From positions 1 through 64,000 of the forward strand of contig CANARY010000006.1 in NCBI GenBank assembly GCA_947364235.1: DNA of 64,000 nt, in the 5' to 3' direction. The number at the start of each line of letters is the position of its first letter. Within the stretch, counting starts at the first letter, position 1. Below are positions 9,574-17,829 of this stretch, in pieces. The position numbers and the translations under genes are program-made. The notes under the pieces were generated by a model. That model saw nothing but the letters and a program-made list of their open reading frames with translations, was not told where the DNA came from and made no database searches. Source of the DNA: an uncultured Candidatus Melainabacteria bacterium. GTDB taxonomy: Bacteria > Cyanobacteriota > Vampirovibrionia > Gastranaerophilales > Gastranaerophilaceae.

Positions 9574-12102
9574 ATGGAAAACATCTTAGAGAATCTTAAT
9601 AAAGAGCAGCTTGAAGCTGCAAAGACAACACAAGGAGCTCTGCTTATTTTGGCAGGCGCAGGAAGCGGAAAGACAAAGGTTTTAACTTCCAGAATAGCGT
9701 ATATGATACAAAATGGCGCTATTGCAGGTAAAATCCTTGCAGTTACTTTCACAAACAAAGCAGCTAAAGAAATGAAAGAAAGACTTTCTGCTATTTTAGG
9801 CGAAAATATCGTCAAATATATGTGGGTAGGTACTTTCCACAGCATTTGCGGACGTATTCTCAGGCAGGATATCGAAAATTATTCATTCCAATCAGGGAAA
9901 AAACTTGATAAGAATTTCACTATTTATGATGAAACAGATTCTCTTGCAGTTATAAAACAGGCTATCAAAAAAATTAACCTTGATGATAAGATTTATCAGC
10001 CAAAGCTAATTAAAGCAGTTATTTCAAATGCTAAAAACAAAATGCAGGATGCATATACTTTTGCAACTTTTGCCAGAGATTTCAAAACACAAAATATCGC
10101 AAAAGTTTTTGAGTTTTATGAAAATGCACTTAACAACAACAATGCAATTGATTTTGACGATATGTTGATGCTTTGCGTAAAACTTTTAGAACAAAATCCT
10201 GAAGTTCGTCAAAAGTATTATGACAAATTTCAGCACATTCTGGTAGACGAGTATCAAGATACAAACCAAGCTCAATACCAGCTTGTTAAAGCACTTTATA
10301 CAAACTTGCTTCCTGACATCCCTGAAACTCGTTCTCTATGCGTTGTAGGCGATGTCGACCAATCAATTTACAGCTGGCGCGGAGCTGACTTCAGAATTAT
10401 TATGAACTTTCAAAACGATTTTCCGAAAGCAAAACTCGTTAAACTTGAACAAAACTATCGTTCCACAGCAAATATTCTTAACGCTGCAAACGCGATTATT
10501 GAAAACAACGAAGAGCGTGTAGATAAAGTTCTTTATTCGCAAAAAGGCGACGGTGAAAAGATTTCGCTTTATGAGGCTCAAGACGAAGCAGATGAAGCAA
10601 ACTACATTGTTAAATCAATTAAAGACACTTCTGATAATTACAATCAATTTTCCATTCTTTACCGTACAAATGCTCAGTCTCGTGCTTTAGAAGAAGCTCT
10701 GATTGCAGCAGGTATTCCTTACAGGATTTACGGCGGTTTAAAATTCTATGACCGTAAGGAAATAAAAGACGCTATTGCATACTTAAAAGTGATATATAAT
10801 AACGACGATTCGCAGTCATTAAGAAGAATTATTAATGTTCCAAAGCGTGCAATTGGAGAAACTACGCTTAAACACCTTCAAGAATACGCTGATAGTCAAG
10901 ACATAAGCTTATTTGCTGCAATTCTTGATGTTGATAATATTGAAACAATCAAATCAGGAACTTCAACAAAATTAAAAGATTTTGCAACGCTTATAATGAA
11001 ACTTAAAGAAGCTGAAAGCAGATATTCTCTGCCCGAGTTCCTGAGCTTAATTCTTGAAAAAAGCGGATATTTAAGAGAGCTTACAGCTTCCGGAGCTGAT
11101 GAAGACCTGACAAGAATTGAGAACTTGCAAGAGCTTGTTAACGTAGCAAACGAGTTTGAGCCGGAAGAAGCAGATAATACTTTAGGAGAATTTCTCTCAC
11201 AAGTATCACTCGTCTCTGACATCGATGGAATGGACGAAATTCAAAATAACGTAACATTGATGACCCTGCACGCTTCAAAAGGTCTGGAATTTCCAATCGT
11301 ATTCTTAGCCGGCTGCGACGAAGGAATTTTCCCGTCTGCAAGATGTTCAAACAGCTTATCAGAATTAGAAGAAGAACGGCGGTTAATGTATGTAGGCGTT
11401 ACAAGAGCTGAAACAAAGCTTTTTTTAACAACTGCAAAACGTCGTCAGATGTGGGGTGAGTATAAATATTATTCTCCAAGCAGGTTTTTAGAAGAAATAC
11501 CGGCTAAATTGATTGAAGAAACAGAATCAACATTTTCTGAATATACAGCTCCAAAGAGTACTTTCAAAAGTGCAGTCAAGAAAGTTCAATCTAACAAAGA
11601 TGGTTATGTTAAGCCTGTTTCAGGTTTTGGTGCAAATTTTGTTGCACCGGGGGGTGGTAAATATAACAGAGGGACATCGACACCACAAACTGGAAACGCA
11701 GGTTTTGGCAAAGATTTTGTCGCTCCATCTCAAAAGAAAACAACAAATGTTGTACAGCGCACTCCTAGCCGTATGATAATCAAAAAAAATCCTATAAATA
11801 AAGAACGCGAAGAAGAAAAAATTAAAGCTTTCTTTGAAGATAACGTTATGAAACGCAAGCTTGAAGAGAAAAAACGCCAGGATGCAGAATTTGAAATCCA
11901 GCAAAAAGCTGAAGAAGAAGTAAAAACAGCTGCTACACAATATTTCTTCAACATCGGCGAGCGTGTATTCCACGACAAGCTTGGGATAGGACATATTACA
12001 GATGTTATACAAATCGGTGAAAGCACAATGTACACAATCGATTTCGGCAGGCTGGGCAAAAAAGCAATGGATGCAGCTTATGCGCATTTGAAGAAATTTT
12101 GA
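9574..12102 (+). CDS. pcrA: UvrD/PcrA-type superfamily 1A DNA helicase
   Basis: An 842-residue ATP-dependent 3'-5' helicase used in repair and clearing of replication blocks. Walker A is AGAGSGKT at about 28-35. Motif Ia has TFTNKAAKEMKER, Walker B is DEYQDTNQAQ, motif III is GDVDQSIYSWRGAD, and the later MTLHASKGLEFP and VGVTRAE motifs are all present. The last 60 residues (HDKLGIGHITDV...) form the Tudor-like tail typical of PcrA, which contacts RNA polymerase. Between them is a low-complexity linker at about 665-770. Family membership is secure; PcrA versus UvrD naming is a convention. Confidence 0.95.
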   Translation: MENILENLNKEQLEAAKTTQGALLILAGAGSGKTKVLTSRIAYMIQNGAIAGKILAVTFTNKAAKEMKERLSAILGENIVKYMWVGTFHSICGRILRQDIENYSFQSGKKLDKNFTIYDETDSLAVIKQAIKKINLDDKIYQPKLIKAVISNAKNKMQDAYTFATFARDFKTQNIAKVFEFYENALNNNNAIDFDDMLMLCVKLLEQNPEVRQKYYDKFQHILVDEYQDTNQAQYQLVKALYTNLLPDIPETRSLCVVGDVDQSIYSWRGADFRIIMNFQNDFPKAKLVKLEQNYRSTANILNAANAIIENNEERVDKVLYSQKGDGEKISLYEAQDEADEANYIVKSIKDTSDNYNQFSILYRTNAQSRALEEALIAAGIPYRIYGGLKFYDRKEIKDAIAYLKVIYNNDDSQSLRRIINVPKRAIGETTLKHLQEYADSQDISLFAAILDVDNIETIKSGTSTKLKDFATLIMKLKEAESRYSLPEFLSLILEKSGYLRELTASGADEDLTRIENLQELVNVANEFEPEEADNTLGEFLSQVSLVSDIDGMDEIQNNVTLMTLHASKGLEFPIVFLAGCDEGIFPSARCSNSLSELEEERRLMYVGVTRAETKLFLTTAKRRQMWGEYKYYSPSRFLEEIPAKLIEETESTFSEYTAPKSTFKSAVKKVQSNKDGYVKPVSGFGANFVAPGGGKYNRGTSTPQTGNAGFGKDFVAPSQKKTTNVVQRTPSRMIIKKNPINKEREEEKIKAFFEDNVMKRKLEEKKRQDAEFEIQQKAEEEVKTAATQYFFNIGERVFHDKLGIGHITDVIQIGESTMYTIDFGRLGKKAMDAAYAHLKKF

Positions 12103-12166
12103 TGCGCCGGATATATTCATCGCTGTTTATGATATAATAGACTTCAAAAGGGAAGAAGGTAAAAAG

Positions 12167-13171
12167 ATGAGTTTAGATGTATATTTAGGTATAGACGTTG
12201 GTTCGGTTACAACAAAACTTGCTTTGGTAGACGAAAAAGGAAAGTATGTAGACTCTTACATGCTTAAAACAGCAGGCAAACCGGTTGATGCCGTTCAAAA
12301 AGGTTTACAACAAATTGTATCACAGGCTTTATGTGAATATTCTGTAAAAGGCGTTGGTACAACAGGTTCAGGAAGAAACCTTGCCGGAGCTTTAGTAGGA
12401 GCTGACGTTGTTAAAAACGAAATCACAGCGCATGCAGTTGCTGCAAGTACAAATATTCCGGGAGTTCAAACAATTCTTGAAATTGGAGGCCAAGATAGTA
12501 AAATCATTATTCTTCGCGACGGTATCGTTACCGACTTTGCAATGAACACAGTATGTGCAGCCGGTACAGGAAGTTTTCTTGACCATCAGGCACAGAGACT
12601 AAATGTTCCTATCGAGAAATTCGGTGAAACAGCGCTTCGTTCAGAAAACCCTGCAAGAATCGCAGGACGATGCGGAGTATTCGCAGAATCTGATTTAATC
12701 CATAAACAGCAGTTAGGCTATCCTGTAGAGGACCTGCTTTACGGACTTTGCCAGGCACTTGTCAGAAACTACCTTTCTAATCTTGCATTAGGCAAAGAAC
12801 TTTTACCGACAATTTCTTTCCAGGGCGGAGTTGCAACAAACTCTGGTATGGTTAAAGCTTTTGAAGAAGCATTAAACACAAAAATCGTTGTTCCGGAAAA
12901 CCATCAGACAATGGGAGCAATCGGCGCAGCACTTCTTGCAATGGAAAATCACCAGTACACAGAAGTTGATACCAAATTCAAAGGCTGGGAAGTTGGAAGC
13001 ATGAATTTCCAATCAGTGACATGCCAGTGCAGCGGATGCTCAAATAACTGCGAAGTTATTACAATTCTTGAAGGAGCAGAGCCGGTCGGCCACGTTGAAA
13101 AAATAGGCGACATTAAAGGAAATATCATCGCTCGCTGGGGCGGAACCTGCGGAAGATGGGATATAGGATAG
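12167..13171 (+). CDS. BadF/HgdC-type ATPase (acyl-CoA dehydratase activase-like)
   Basis: A 334-residue ASKHA-fold ATPase. The phosphate-1 loop is YLGIDVGSVTTK at about 5-16 and the adenosine region contains GGVATNSG. The NTVCAAGTGSFLDHQ segment and GRCGVFAESD supply the cysteines that hold the [4Fe-4S] cluster in the 2-hydroxyacyl-CoA dehydratase activator family, which injects electrons in anaerobic metabolism. The C terminus adds a further cysteine cluster (CQCSGCSNNC near 287-296) not found in the shortest activases. A -10 box TATAAT lies at 12133-12138 and GGGAAGAAGG precedes the ATG. No dehydratase subunits are next to it, so its partner is unknown. Confidence 0.85.
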   Translation: MSLDVYLGIDVGSVTTKLALVDEKGKYVDSYMLKTAGKPVDAVQKGLQQIVSQALCEYSVKGVGTTGSGRNLAGALVGADVVKNEITAHAVAASTNIPGVQTILEIGGQDSKIIILRDGIVTDFAMNTVCAAGTGSFLDHQAQRLNVPIEKFGETALRSENPARIAGRCGVFAESDLIHKQQLGYPVEDLLYGLCQALVRNYLSNLALGKELLPTISFQGGVATNSGMVKAFEEALNTKIVVPENHQTMGAIGAALLAMENHQYTEVDTKFKGWEVGSMNFQSVTCQCSGCSNNCEVITILEGAEPVGHVEKIGDIKGNIIARWGGTCGRWDIG

Positions 13172-13216
13172 AGCTATAAGAAATGTAATATCTTTAGCTA
13201 TCTATATTGAAGAAAA

Positions 13217-13294
13217 AGTTAATTGTTTATTGTTTTGAAACAATAGCGGGAGCCGGAGGCGGGAGCGTCGTTGAAAAATAATAAACAATTAACT
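13217..13294. repeat. Long inverted repeat with GC-rich loop before kdsA
   Basis: Perfect 15-bp arms, AGTTAATTGTTTATT at 13217-13231 and its complement at 13280-13294, enclose 48 nt. The enclosed part holds a second small hairpin (ATTGTTT/AAACAAT) and a purine-rich GC block (about 13246-13267) that stands out in this AT-rich DNA. It lies between the stop of the activase-like gene and the kdsA ribosome binding site. It could be a terminator, a leader structure or a small dispersed element. Confidence 0.6.
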
Positions 13295-13313
13295 GTAAAA
13301 AAGGATTATAATT

Positions 13314-14120
13314 ATGAAACTCAAAAACTTTGAAATCGGAAAAGACAAGCTTACAATCCTTGCTGGGCCTTGCGCAGCTGAATCGATGGATATACTTAGA
13401 AGAACTGCAGAAGGGCTTAAAAAAGCTTGTGAAGAACTTGATATTAATTATGTTTTCAAATCATCTTTTGACAAAGCAAACCGAACCTCAATAACTTCTT
13501 ACAGAGGTCCGGGGTTAGAAAAAGGGCTTGAAATGCTCTCTCAAATAAAAAAAGAATTTGACTTGCCGATTGTTACCGATATTCACACTCCAGATCAAGC
13601 AGAGCTAGTTTCAGAAGTTGCTGACATAATTCAAATTCCTGCATTTTTATGCCGTCAAACAGATTTACTCGTTGCTGCCGCAAGAACAGGTAAAATCGTC
13701 AACATTAAAAAAGGACAATTCCTTGCTCCGCAGCAAATGAAATCTCTAGTAAAAAAAGTTGAAGACAGCGGAAATAATCAAATAATGCTGACAGATAGAG
13801 GTACAACATTTGGTTACGGAAACCTCGTTGTTGATTTTCGTGCAATACCTATTATGAAAGAATTTGGTTATCCTGTTGTATTTGATGCAACGCACAGCGT
13901 TCAAATGCCGGGTTCTAACGGTGATTCAACAGGCGGAGACAGGCGCTTTGTGCCGACTCTTGCAAAATGTGCAATGGCAGCAGGAGCTGAAGTTCTGTTC
14001 TTTGAAGTTCATCCAGAGCCTGATAAAGCTCTTTGCGACGGCCCGAATATGTTAGCTCTCAAAGATGCTAAAGAAGTTTTCAAAAAATGCAAAGAAATTT
14101 TTGAGGTTGTACGTGCTTAA
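13314..14120 (+). CDS. kdsA: 3-deoxy-8-phosphooctulonate (Kdo-8-P) synthase
   Basis: A 268-residue aldolase that condenses phosphoenolpyruvate with arabinose-5-phosphate to give Kdo-8-phosphate, the first committed step to Kdo in lipopolysaccharide. The PEP-binding opening AGPCAAES lies near 17-24, FKSSFDKANRTS near 47-58, and DATHSVQMPG with GGDRRFV mark the active site. FFEVHPEPDKALCDGPNM is the family's C-terminal signature. The length is normal. The stop codon overlaps the GTG start of aroA by a few bases, so the pair is an operon. Its presence with kdsC argues for a Gram-negative outer membrane. Confidence 0.96.
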   Translation: MKLKNFEIGKDKLTILAGPCAAESMDILRRTAEGLKKACEELDINYVFKSSFDKANRTSITSYRGPGLEKGLEMLSQIKKEFDLPIVTDIHTPDQAELVSEVADIIQIPAFLCRQTDLLVAAARTGKIVNIKKGQFLAPQQMKSLVKKVEDSGNNQIMLTDRGTTFGYGNLVVDFRAIPIMKEFGYPVVFDATHSVQMPGSNGDSTGGDRRFVPTLAKCAMAAGAEVLFFEVHPEPDKALCDGPNMLALKDAKEVFKKCKEIFEVVRA

Positions 14121-15411
14121 AAAAGTTTCCGGTTTAACAAAACCTCTCAAAGGTGTAATAACAATACCATCCGATAAATCAATATCACACAGAGCTGTGA
14201 TGTTTTCTTCTATTGCAGAAGGTGAATGTATTGTAAGAAATTTTTCAAGCGGCGCAGATTGCCATTCAACATTGAATTTATTTAAACAGCTTGGTGTTGA
14301 TATTCAGTTTATTGACAATAAAACATTAAAAATAAAATCAAATGGGAAATTAATCTCGTCACAATTACCTTTGGACAATGGAAATTCAGGAACAACAATG
14401 CGTCTGGTTTCTGGCATACTTGCAGGACAAAATTTCGACTCTGTTATGATTGGAGACGAAAGCCTTTCAAAACGTCCGATGAAACGTGTAATCGAACCTT
14501 TAACATTAATGGGGGCTGAAATTGACTCAATTGAGGGGCATGCACCGCTAAAAATATATGGACGTAAATTAAAAGGTATCATTTACCCTTCAAAATTAGC
14601 AAGCGCACAGGTTAAATCTTGTCTTCTGCTTGCCGGTTTAAACGCAGAAGGCGAAACAACTTTTATAGAACCTTACACTTCAAGAGACCACACAGAAAGA
14701 TTATTTAACTATCTTGATGCTGATATAAAAGTCGATGGAAAAAGTGTTACAGTAAAACCTTCAAAGCTTCAAGCCAAAGACATTGATGTTGTCGGAGACA
14801 TTTCATCAGCTGCATTTTTTATTGTCGCAGGATTAATCGTAAAAGGCTCTGATTTTGTTATCAAAAATGTCGGAATTAACCCGACACGTTCAGGAATACT
14901 TGATGTTGCTGCGCGTATGAGCAAGGGGGTAAAAGAAGGGATTGAAATTCAAAACTCCAGAATAATCGCTGGTGAGCCTTGTGCAGATATTAGAGTTCAG
15001 TACAGCGAGTCATTAAAAGGCTGCGTTATTGAAGGCTCTGACATACCTAGATTAATTGATGAACTCCCAGTAATCGCAGTTTTAGCTTCGCAAGCCGAAG
15101 GTGAGACAATTGTTAAAAACGCAGAAGATTTACGCAACAAAGAATCTGACAGAATTAAGTGTCTGGTCGAAGAGCTTACAAAAATCGGAGTTGATATAAA
15201 AGAAACTAACGACGGATTTATCATACAAGGGAAAAGGGATAAATATATACAGGGTAATGCCGAACTACAATGCTATCACGACCACAGGCTTGCAATGAGT
15301 TTTTACATAGCAGGACTTGTATGTAAAAACGAAATCGCAATCAACGGATTTGAATGGACAAAAATTTCTTTTCCAGAGTTTGAAGAGTTAATGTATAAAC
15401 TAACTACGTAA
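14113..15411 (+). CDS. aroA: EPSP synthase (3-phosphoshikimate 1-carboxyvinyltransferase)
   Basis: A protein of 432 residues if read from the GTG at 14113. This start is chosen because GAGG lies 7 nt upstream and the family's opening (PLKGVITIPSDKSISHRA) begins right after it. Longer frames would run into kdsA. The enzyme transfers the enolpyruvyl group of PEP to shikimate-3-phosphate. The PEP-binding segment reads LDNGNSGTTMRL, a variant of the usual LGNAGTAMR. Late motifs DLRNKESDRI and HDHRLAMSF are intact. It overlaps the end of kdsA; both enzymes consume PEP. A convergent fliF gene follows after 44 nt. Confidence 0.95.
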   Translation: MLKKVSGLTKPLKGVITIPSDKSISHRAVMFSSIAEGECIVRNFSSGADCHSTLNLFKQLGVDIQFIDNKTLKIKSNGKLISSQLPLDNGNSGTTMRLVSGILAGQNFDSVMIGDESLSKRPMKRVIEPLTLMGAEIDSIEGHAPLKIYGRKLKGIIYPSKLASAQVKSCLLLAGLNAEGETTFIEPYTSRDHTERLFNYLDADIKVDGKSVTVKPSKLQAKDIDVVGDISSAAFFIVAGLIVKGSDFVIKNVGINPTRSGILDVAARMSKGVKEGIEIQNSRIIAGEPCADIRVQYSESLKGCVIEGSDIPRLIDELPVIAVLASQAEGETIVKNAEDLRNKESDRIKCLVEELTKIGVDIKETNDGFIIQGKRDKYIQGNAELQCYHDHRLAMSFYIAGLVCKNEIAINGFEWTKISFPEFEELMYKLTT

Positions 15412-15455
15412 ATCTGCAGGTACAAATCAGGACAAATCGCCTTTTATTTAACCTT

Positions 15456-17123
15456 TTATCCCTGTTCTATCCAGCTGCGTATTTTTTCACCGGCTTCTGC
15501 TTCATCGACTCCGTCAAATTCACGTTTTAATTCTCTCAAAGCTTCACGAATATCAGCTCCGGAAGTAGGTATTGCAACAGGTCTATTTTGTTGTTCCAAT
15601 AAACCCTGCTGGAGTTGAGATTGTTTCTGTATTAAGTCTGCAGCATTAACGCTCAAATCTTTAATCTGTTTTTCTTGAGCTTCGTTCATTTCACGAAGAC
15701 GCATAATTTCTTCTTCTTGGGCAGCTTTTGCAGCGTTTATTTTCTGGCTGAGAGCTTTATGCCCAAAGAATAAACCGAACGCAAGGAGTGCAATTGCTAA
15801 CCACCAAGGGTTTCCATGTTCAGCTTTTATAGGAGCTTTTACATTCTTATCACCAGCCATAAACGGATCTAAAGAATCAGCAAACGCTATTGTTACGTTC
15901 TCAGGGTCTGCTTTAGGGCTCGCTGCATGTGCAACAAGTTCTTTCAACTCTTCTAAAGTTAACTCTACAGGAAGAGCATCTTTTTCAAGAGTTACTGCAA
16001 TTGAAATTTCTTCCAATGTTCCAGGTGACATATACTCATTTGTTTGTACTTTAGTAACGCCATACTGAGTCTCTCTTGCTGTTCTTGAATAGCTTCTGTT
16101 TTGAGCAGAATCAGAGCTTCCTGCCGGCAGACCGTTTGGAAGATAAACGCTGACTGCGTTAGTATTCTTATTAGTATCCTGGGTTTGATCTCCTAAGCCT
16201 TCTGAGAAAGTCTGTTCAGTAACAGATGCTTTTCTATTCGGATCATACTCAATAGTAAACTTTTCAACAGGAGCTTGTTTTAAAAAAGTACTTACTGTAG
16301 CAACATACTTTCCTTGACCGATAAGTCTGTTCAATTGAGTTTGAACTTTCTCCTGCATGTATTTATCGTTTTCTTGAAGCCTTGAAAGCATTTCTGACTG
16401 AGCATCAACTAAGCTGTTGTACACATGACCATTTGTATCAGTAATAGAAATATTTTCTGCTTTCAAGCCTGAAACACTTCCTAAAAGAAGATTTGAAACA
16501 GCTTTAATCGTTGTTAAGCTTAATGTTTGACCAACTGCTACTTGAAGCTGAACTGTAGCTGTAATAGGCTTTTGCATAGAAGAGAACATTGTCTGCTCAG
16601 GTATAGAAATAAACACAGAAGCATTTTCAATTCCGCCAATTCTTCTGATTAAGCGGGCTAGTTCACCGTTCATTGCTCTTACAAGCCTTATTCTTTTATC
16701 TTCTTTTGTAGAAGTAAAGTCACCTTTATCAAAAATTTCCAACCCTACATTCTGGTCATATAGACCACTTTCTACAATAACCATAATAGCTCTGTCTCTT
16801 TGTTCGGTTGTACATTTTTTCATACCGGGAGTACAGTCGCCTTTTTTAAGTTTTAAAACTGATTTAGTACCGTCAACAGCTCTTGCAGCTACAATATTAT
16901 TTCTAGCAAGCAGAGCCTGAATTTCAAGAGCTTTTCCAAGATTATCTGTTGTTAATAGGTCAACGTCTTCTTTCAAAGGTTCTTTGCTGACATCAACTTC
17001 ATCACCTTTTTTATTAGAGCCGGCTACAGCACCGCATACTATAAATATAATCAAAAGCAGAACAATACTGCCGCCGATTGCGGCTAAAAGAACTTTATTT
17101 TCTAATAACTGTTTAATATCCAT
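15456..17123 (-). CDS. fliF: Flagellar MS-ring protein FliF
   Basis: A 555-residue protein that forms the inner-membrane MS ring. Transmembrane segments lie at about 14-33 and 439-457. Between them are the periplasmic ring-building domains, recognised by KALEIQALLARNNI, MNGELARLIRRIGGIENASV and the long loop around 280-350. The last 30 residues (ALRELKREFDGVDEAEAGEKIRSW) form the helix that binds FliG in known FliF proteins. The segment before it is a coiled coil rich in Gln and Glu. It follows fliE after 48 nt. fliG, fliH and fliI are not adjacent here; fliH lies 38 kb away. Confidence 0.93.
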   Translation of the reverse strand: MDIKQLLENKVLLAAIGGSIVLLLIIFIVCGAVAGSNKKGDEVDVSKEPLKEDVDLLTTDNLGKALEIQALLARNNIVAARAVDGTKSVLKLKKGDCTPGMKKCTTEQRDRAIMVIVESGLYDQNVGLEIFDKGDFTSTKEDKRIRLVRAMNGELARLIRRIGGIENASVFISIPEQTMFSSMQKPITATVQLQVAVGQTLSLTTIKAVSNLLLGSVSGLKAENISITDTNGHVYNSLVDAQSEMLSRLQENDKYMQEKVQTQLNRLIGQGKYVATVSTFLKQAPVEKFTIEYDPNRKASVTEQTFSEGLGDQTQDTNKNTNAVSVYLPNGLPAGSSDSAQNRSYSRTARETQYGVTKVQTNEYMSPGTLEEISIAVTLEKDALPVELTLEELKELVAHAASPKADPENVTIAFADSLDPFMAGDKNVKAPIKAEHGNPWWLAIALLAFGLFFGHKALSQKINAAKAAQEEEIMRLREMNEAQEKQIKDLSVNAADLIQKQSQLQQGLLEQQNRPVAIPTSGADIREALRELKREFDGVDEAEAGEKIRSWIEQG

Positions 17124-17171
17124 AATCCTGCCCTATAATTATTATACACATATATATTAAATATGAGAAGA

Positions 17172-17519
17172 CTAAATCTGTATTTGCATTATTTTATCAT
17201 ACGCTTGGATGACTTTACCAGTTGCAGTTGTTGCTACGTTAACCGCTATTTCTGCTTTTGACATTGCAACCATTACATCGTGAATATCAACGTTTTCAGA
17301 GCCCATCATTGCATCTCTTAACAAATTGTCCGGCGCATTCATTGAAGTATTCAAACCTTCAACAAGTCCTGACATAACACTCTGAAAATCAGCTGTTGCA
17401 GGTTCTTCAACTCTGTTTAACCTTGCAGACGGAATTGTACCCCAGCTGTCAAGCTTTGTATGCTGAATTCTTGCTTCTAAATCGTATCTCGGATAAAAAC
17501 CGTTGAACATATTTTTCAC
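17172..17519 (-). CDS. fliE: Flagellar basal-body protein FliE
   Basis: A 115-residue protein. The C-terminal half (VDIHDVMVAMSKAEIAVNVA then KVIQAYDKIMQIQI) is the FliE family signature, with amphipathic helices that link the MS ring to the rod. The N-terminal 40 residues are longer and less conserved than in enterobacterial FliE. It heads the fliE-fliF pair. The usual partners flgB and flgC are not upstream, where an AT-rich intergenic stretch begins. Confidence 0.9.
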   Translation of the reverse strand: MKNMFNGFYPRYDLEARIQHTKLDSWGTIPSARLNRVEEPATADFQSVMSGLVEGLNTSMNAPDNLLRDAMMGSENVDIHDVMVAMSKAEIAVNVATTATGKVIQAYDKIMQIQI

Positions 17520-17644
17520 CTCTTTATTATTTATATCGGCTATTTTTTTATTTTTTTAAGAATTTCGTATAAAAATACTCCATTCGTAGTATCCTCTTAA
17601 TAATTATTAAAGAAATGTCAAGTTCTGCCGTCTAGATTATTACT

Positions 17645-17806
17645 ATGAATTTACATGAAGAATGCTTACTAAAATATTTATTAAACCCGCTTAATTTGTC
17701 TCACACAACAGAGCTTTTAAAAATCAACAACAGCTTGATAGAAAAAAGCTTGGGAGGTGACAAATTTATTGCAAAGAAAACAAATATTAACTATACTAGA
17801 ATATAA
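17645..17806 (+). CDS. Possible 53-aa small protein
   Basis: An open frame of 53 codons (begins MNLHEECLLKYLL, ends INYTRI) between the divergent fliE and CHASE2-GGDEF genes. It ends 23 nt before the next start. No convincing ribosome binding site precedes the ATG. It could be a short leader peptide or chance; I list it only because it fills most of the gap. Confidence 0.25.
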   Translation: MNLHEECLLKYLLNPLNLSHTTELLKINNSLIEKSLGGDKFIAKKTNINYTRI

Positions 17807-17829
17807 TTATAATCAATATTGGGGGAGAT

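Noticed and set aside
13246-13267. GC-rich block considered as part of a CRISPR repeat
   Set aside because: There is only one copy and no regular spacing; no CRISPR array is present anywhere I looked in the window.
15456-17519. fliF-fliE considered as a virulence-type III secretion system
   Set aside because: FliE and the FliG-binding tail of FliF are flagellar-specific; no secretin or needle genes are present.
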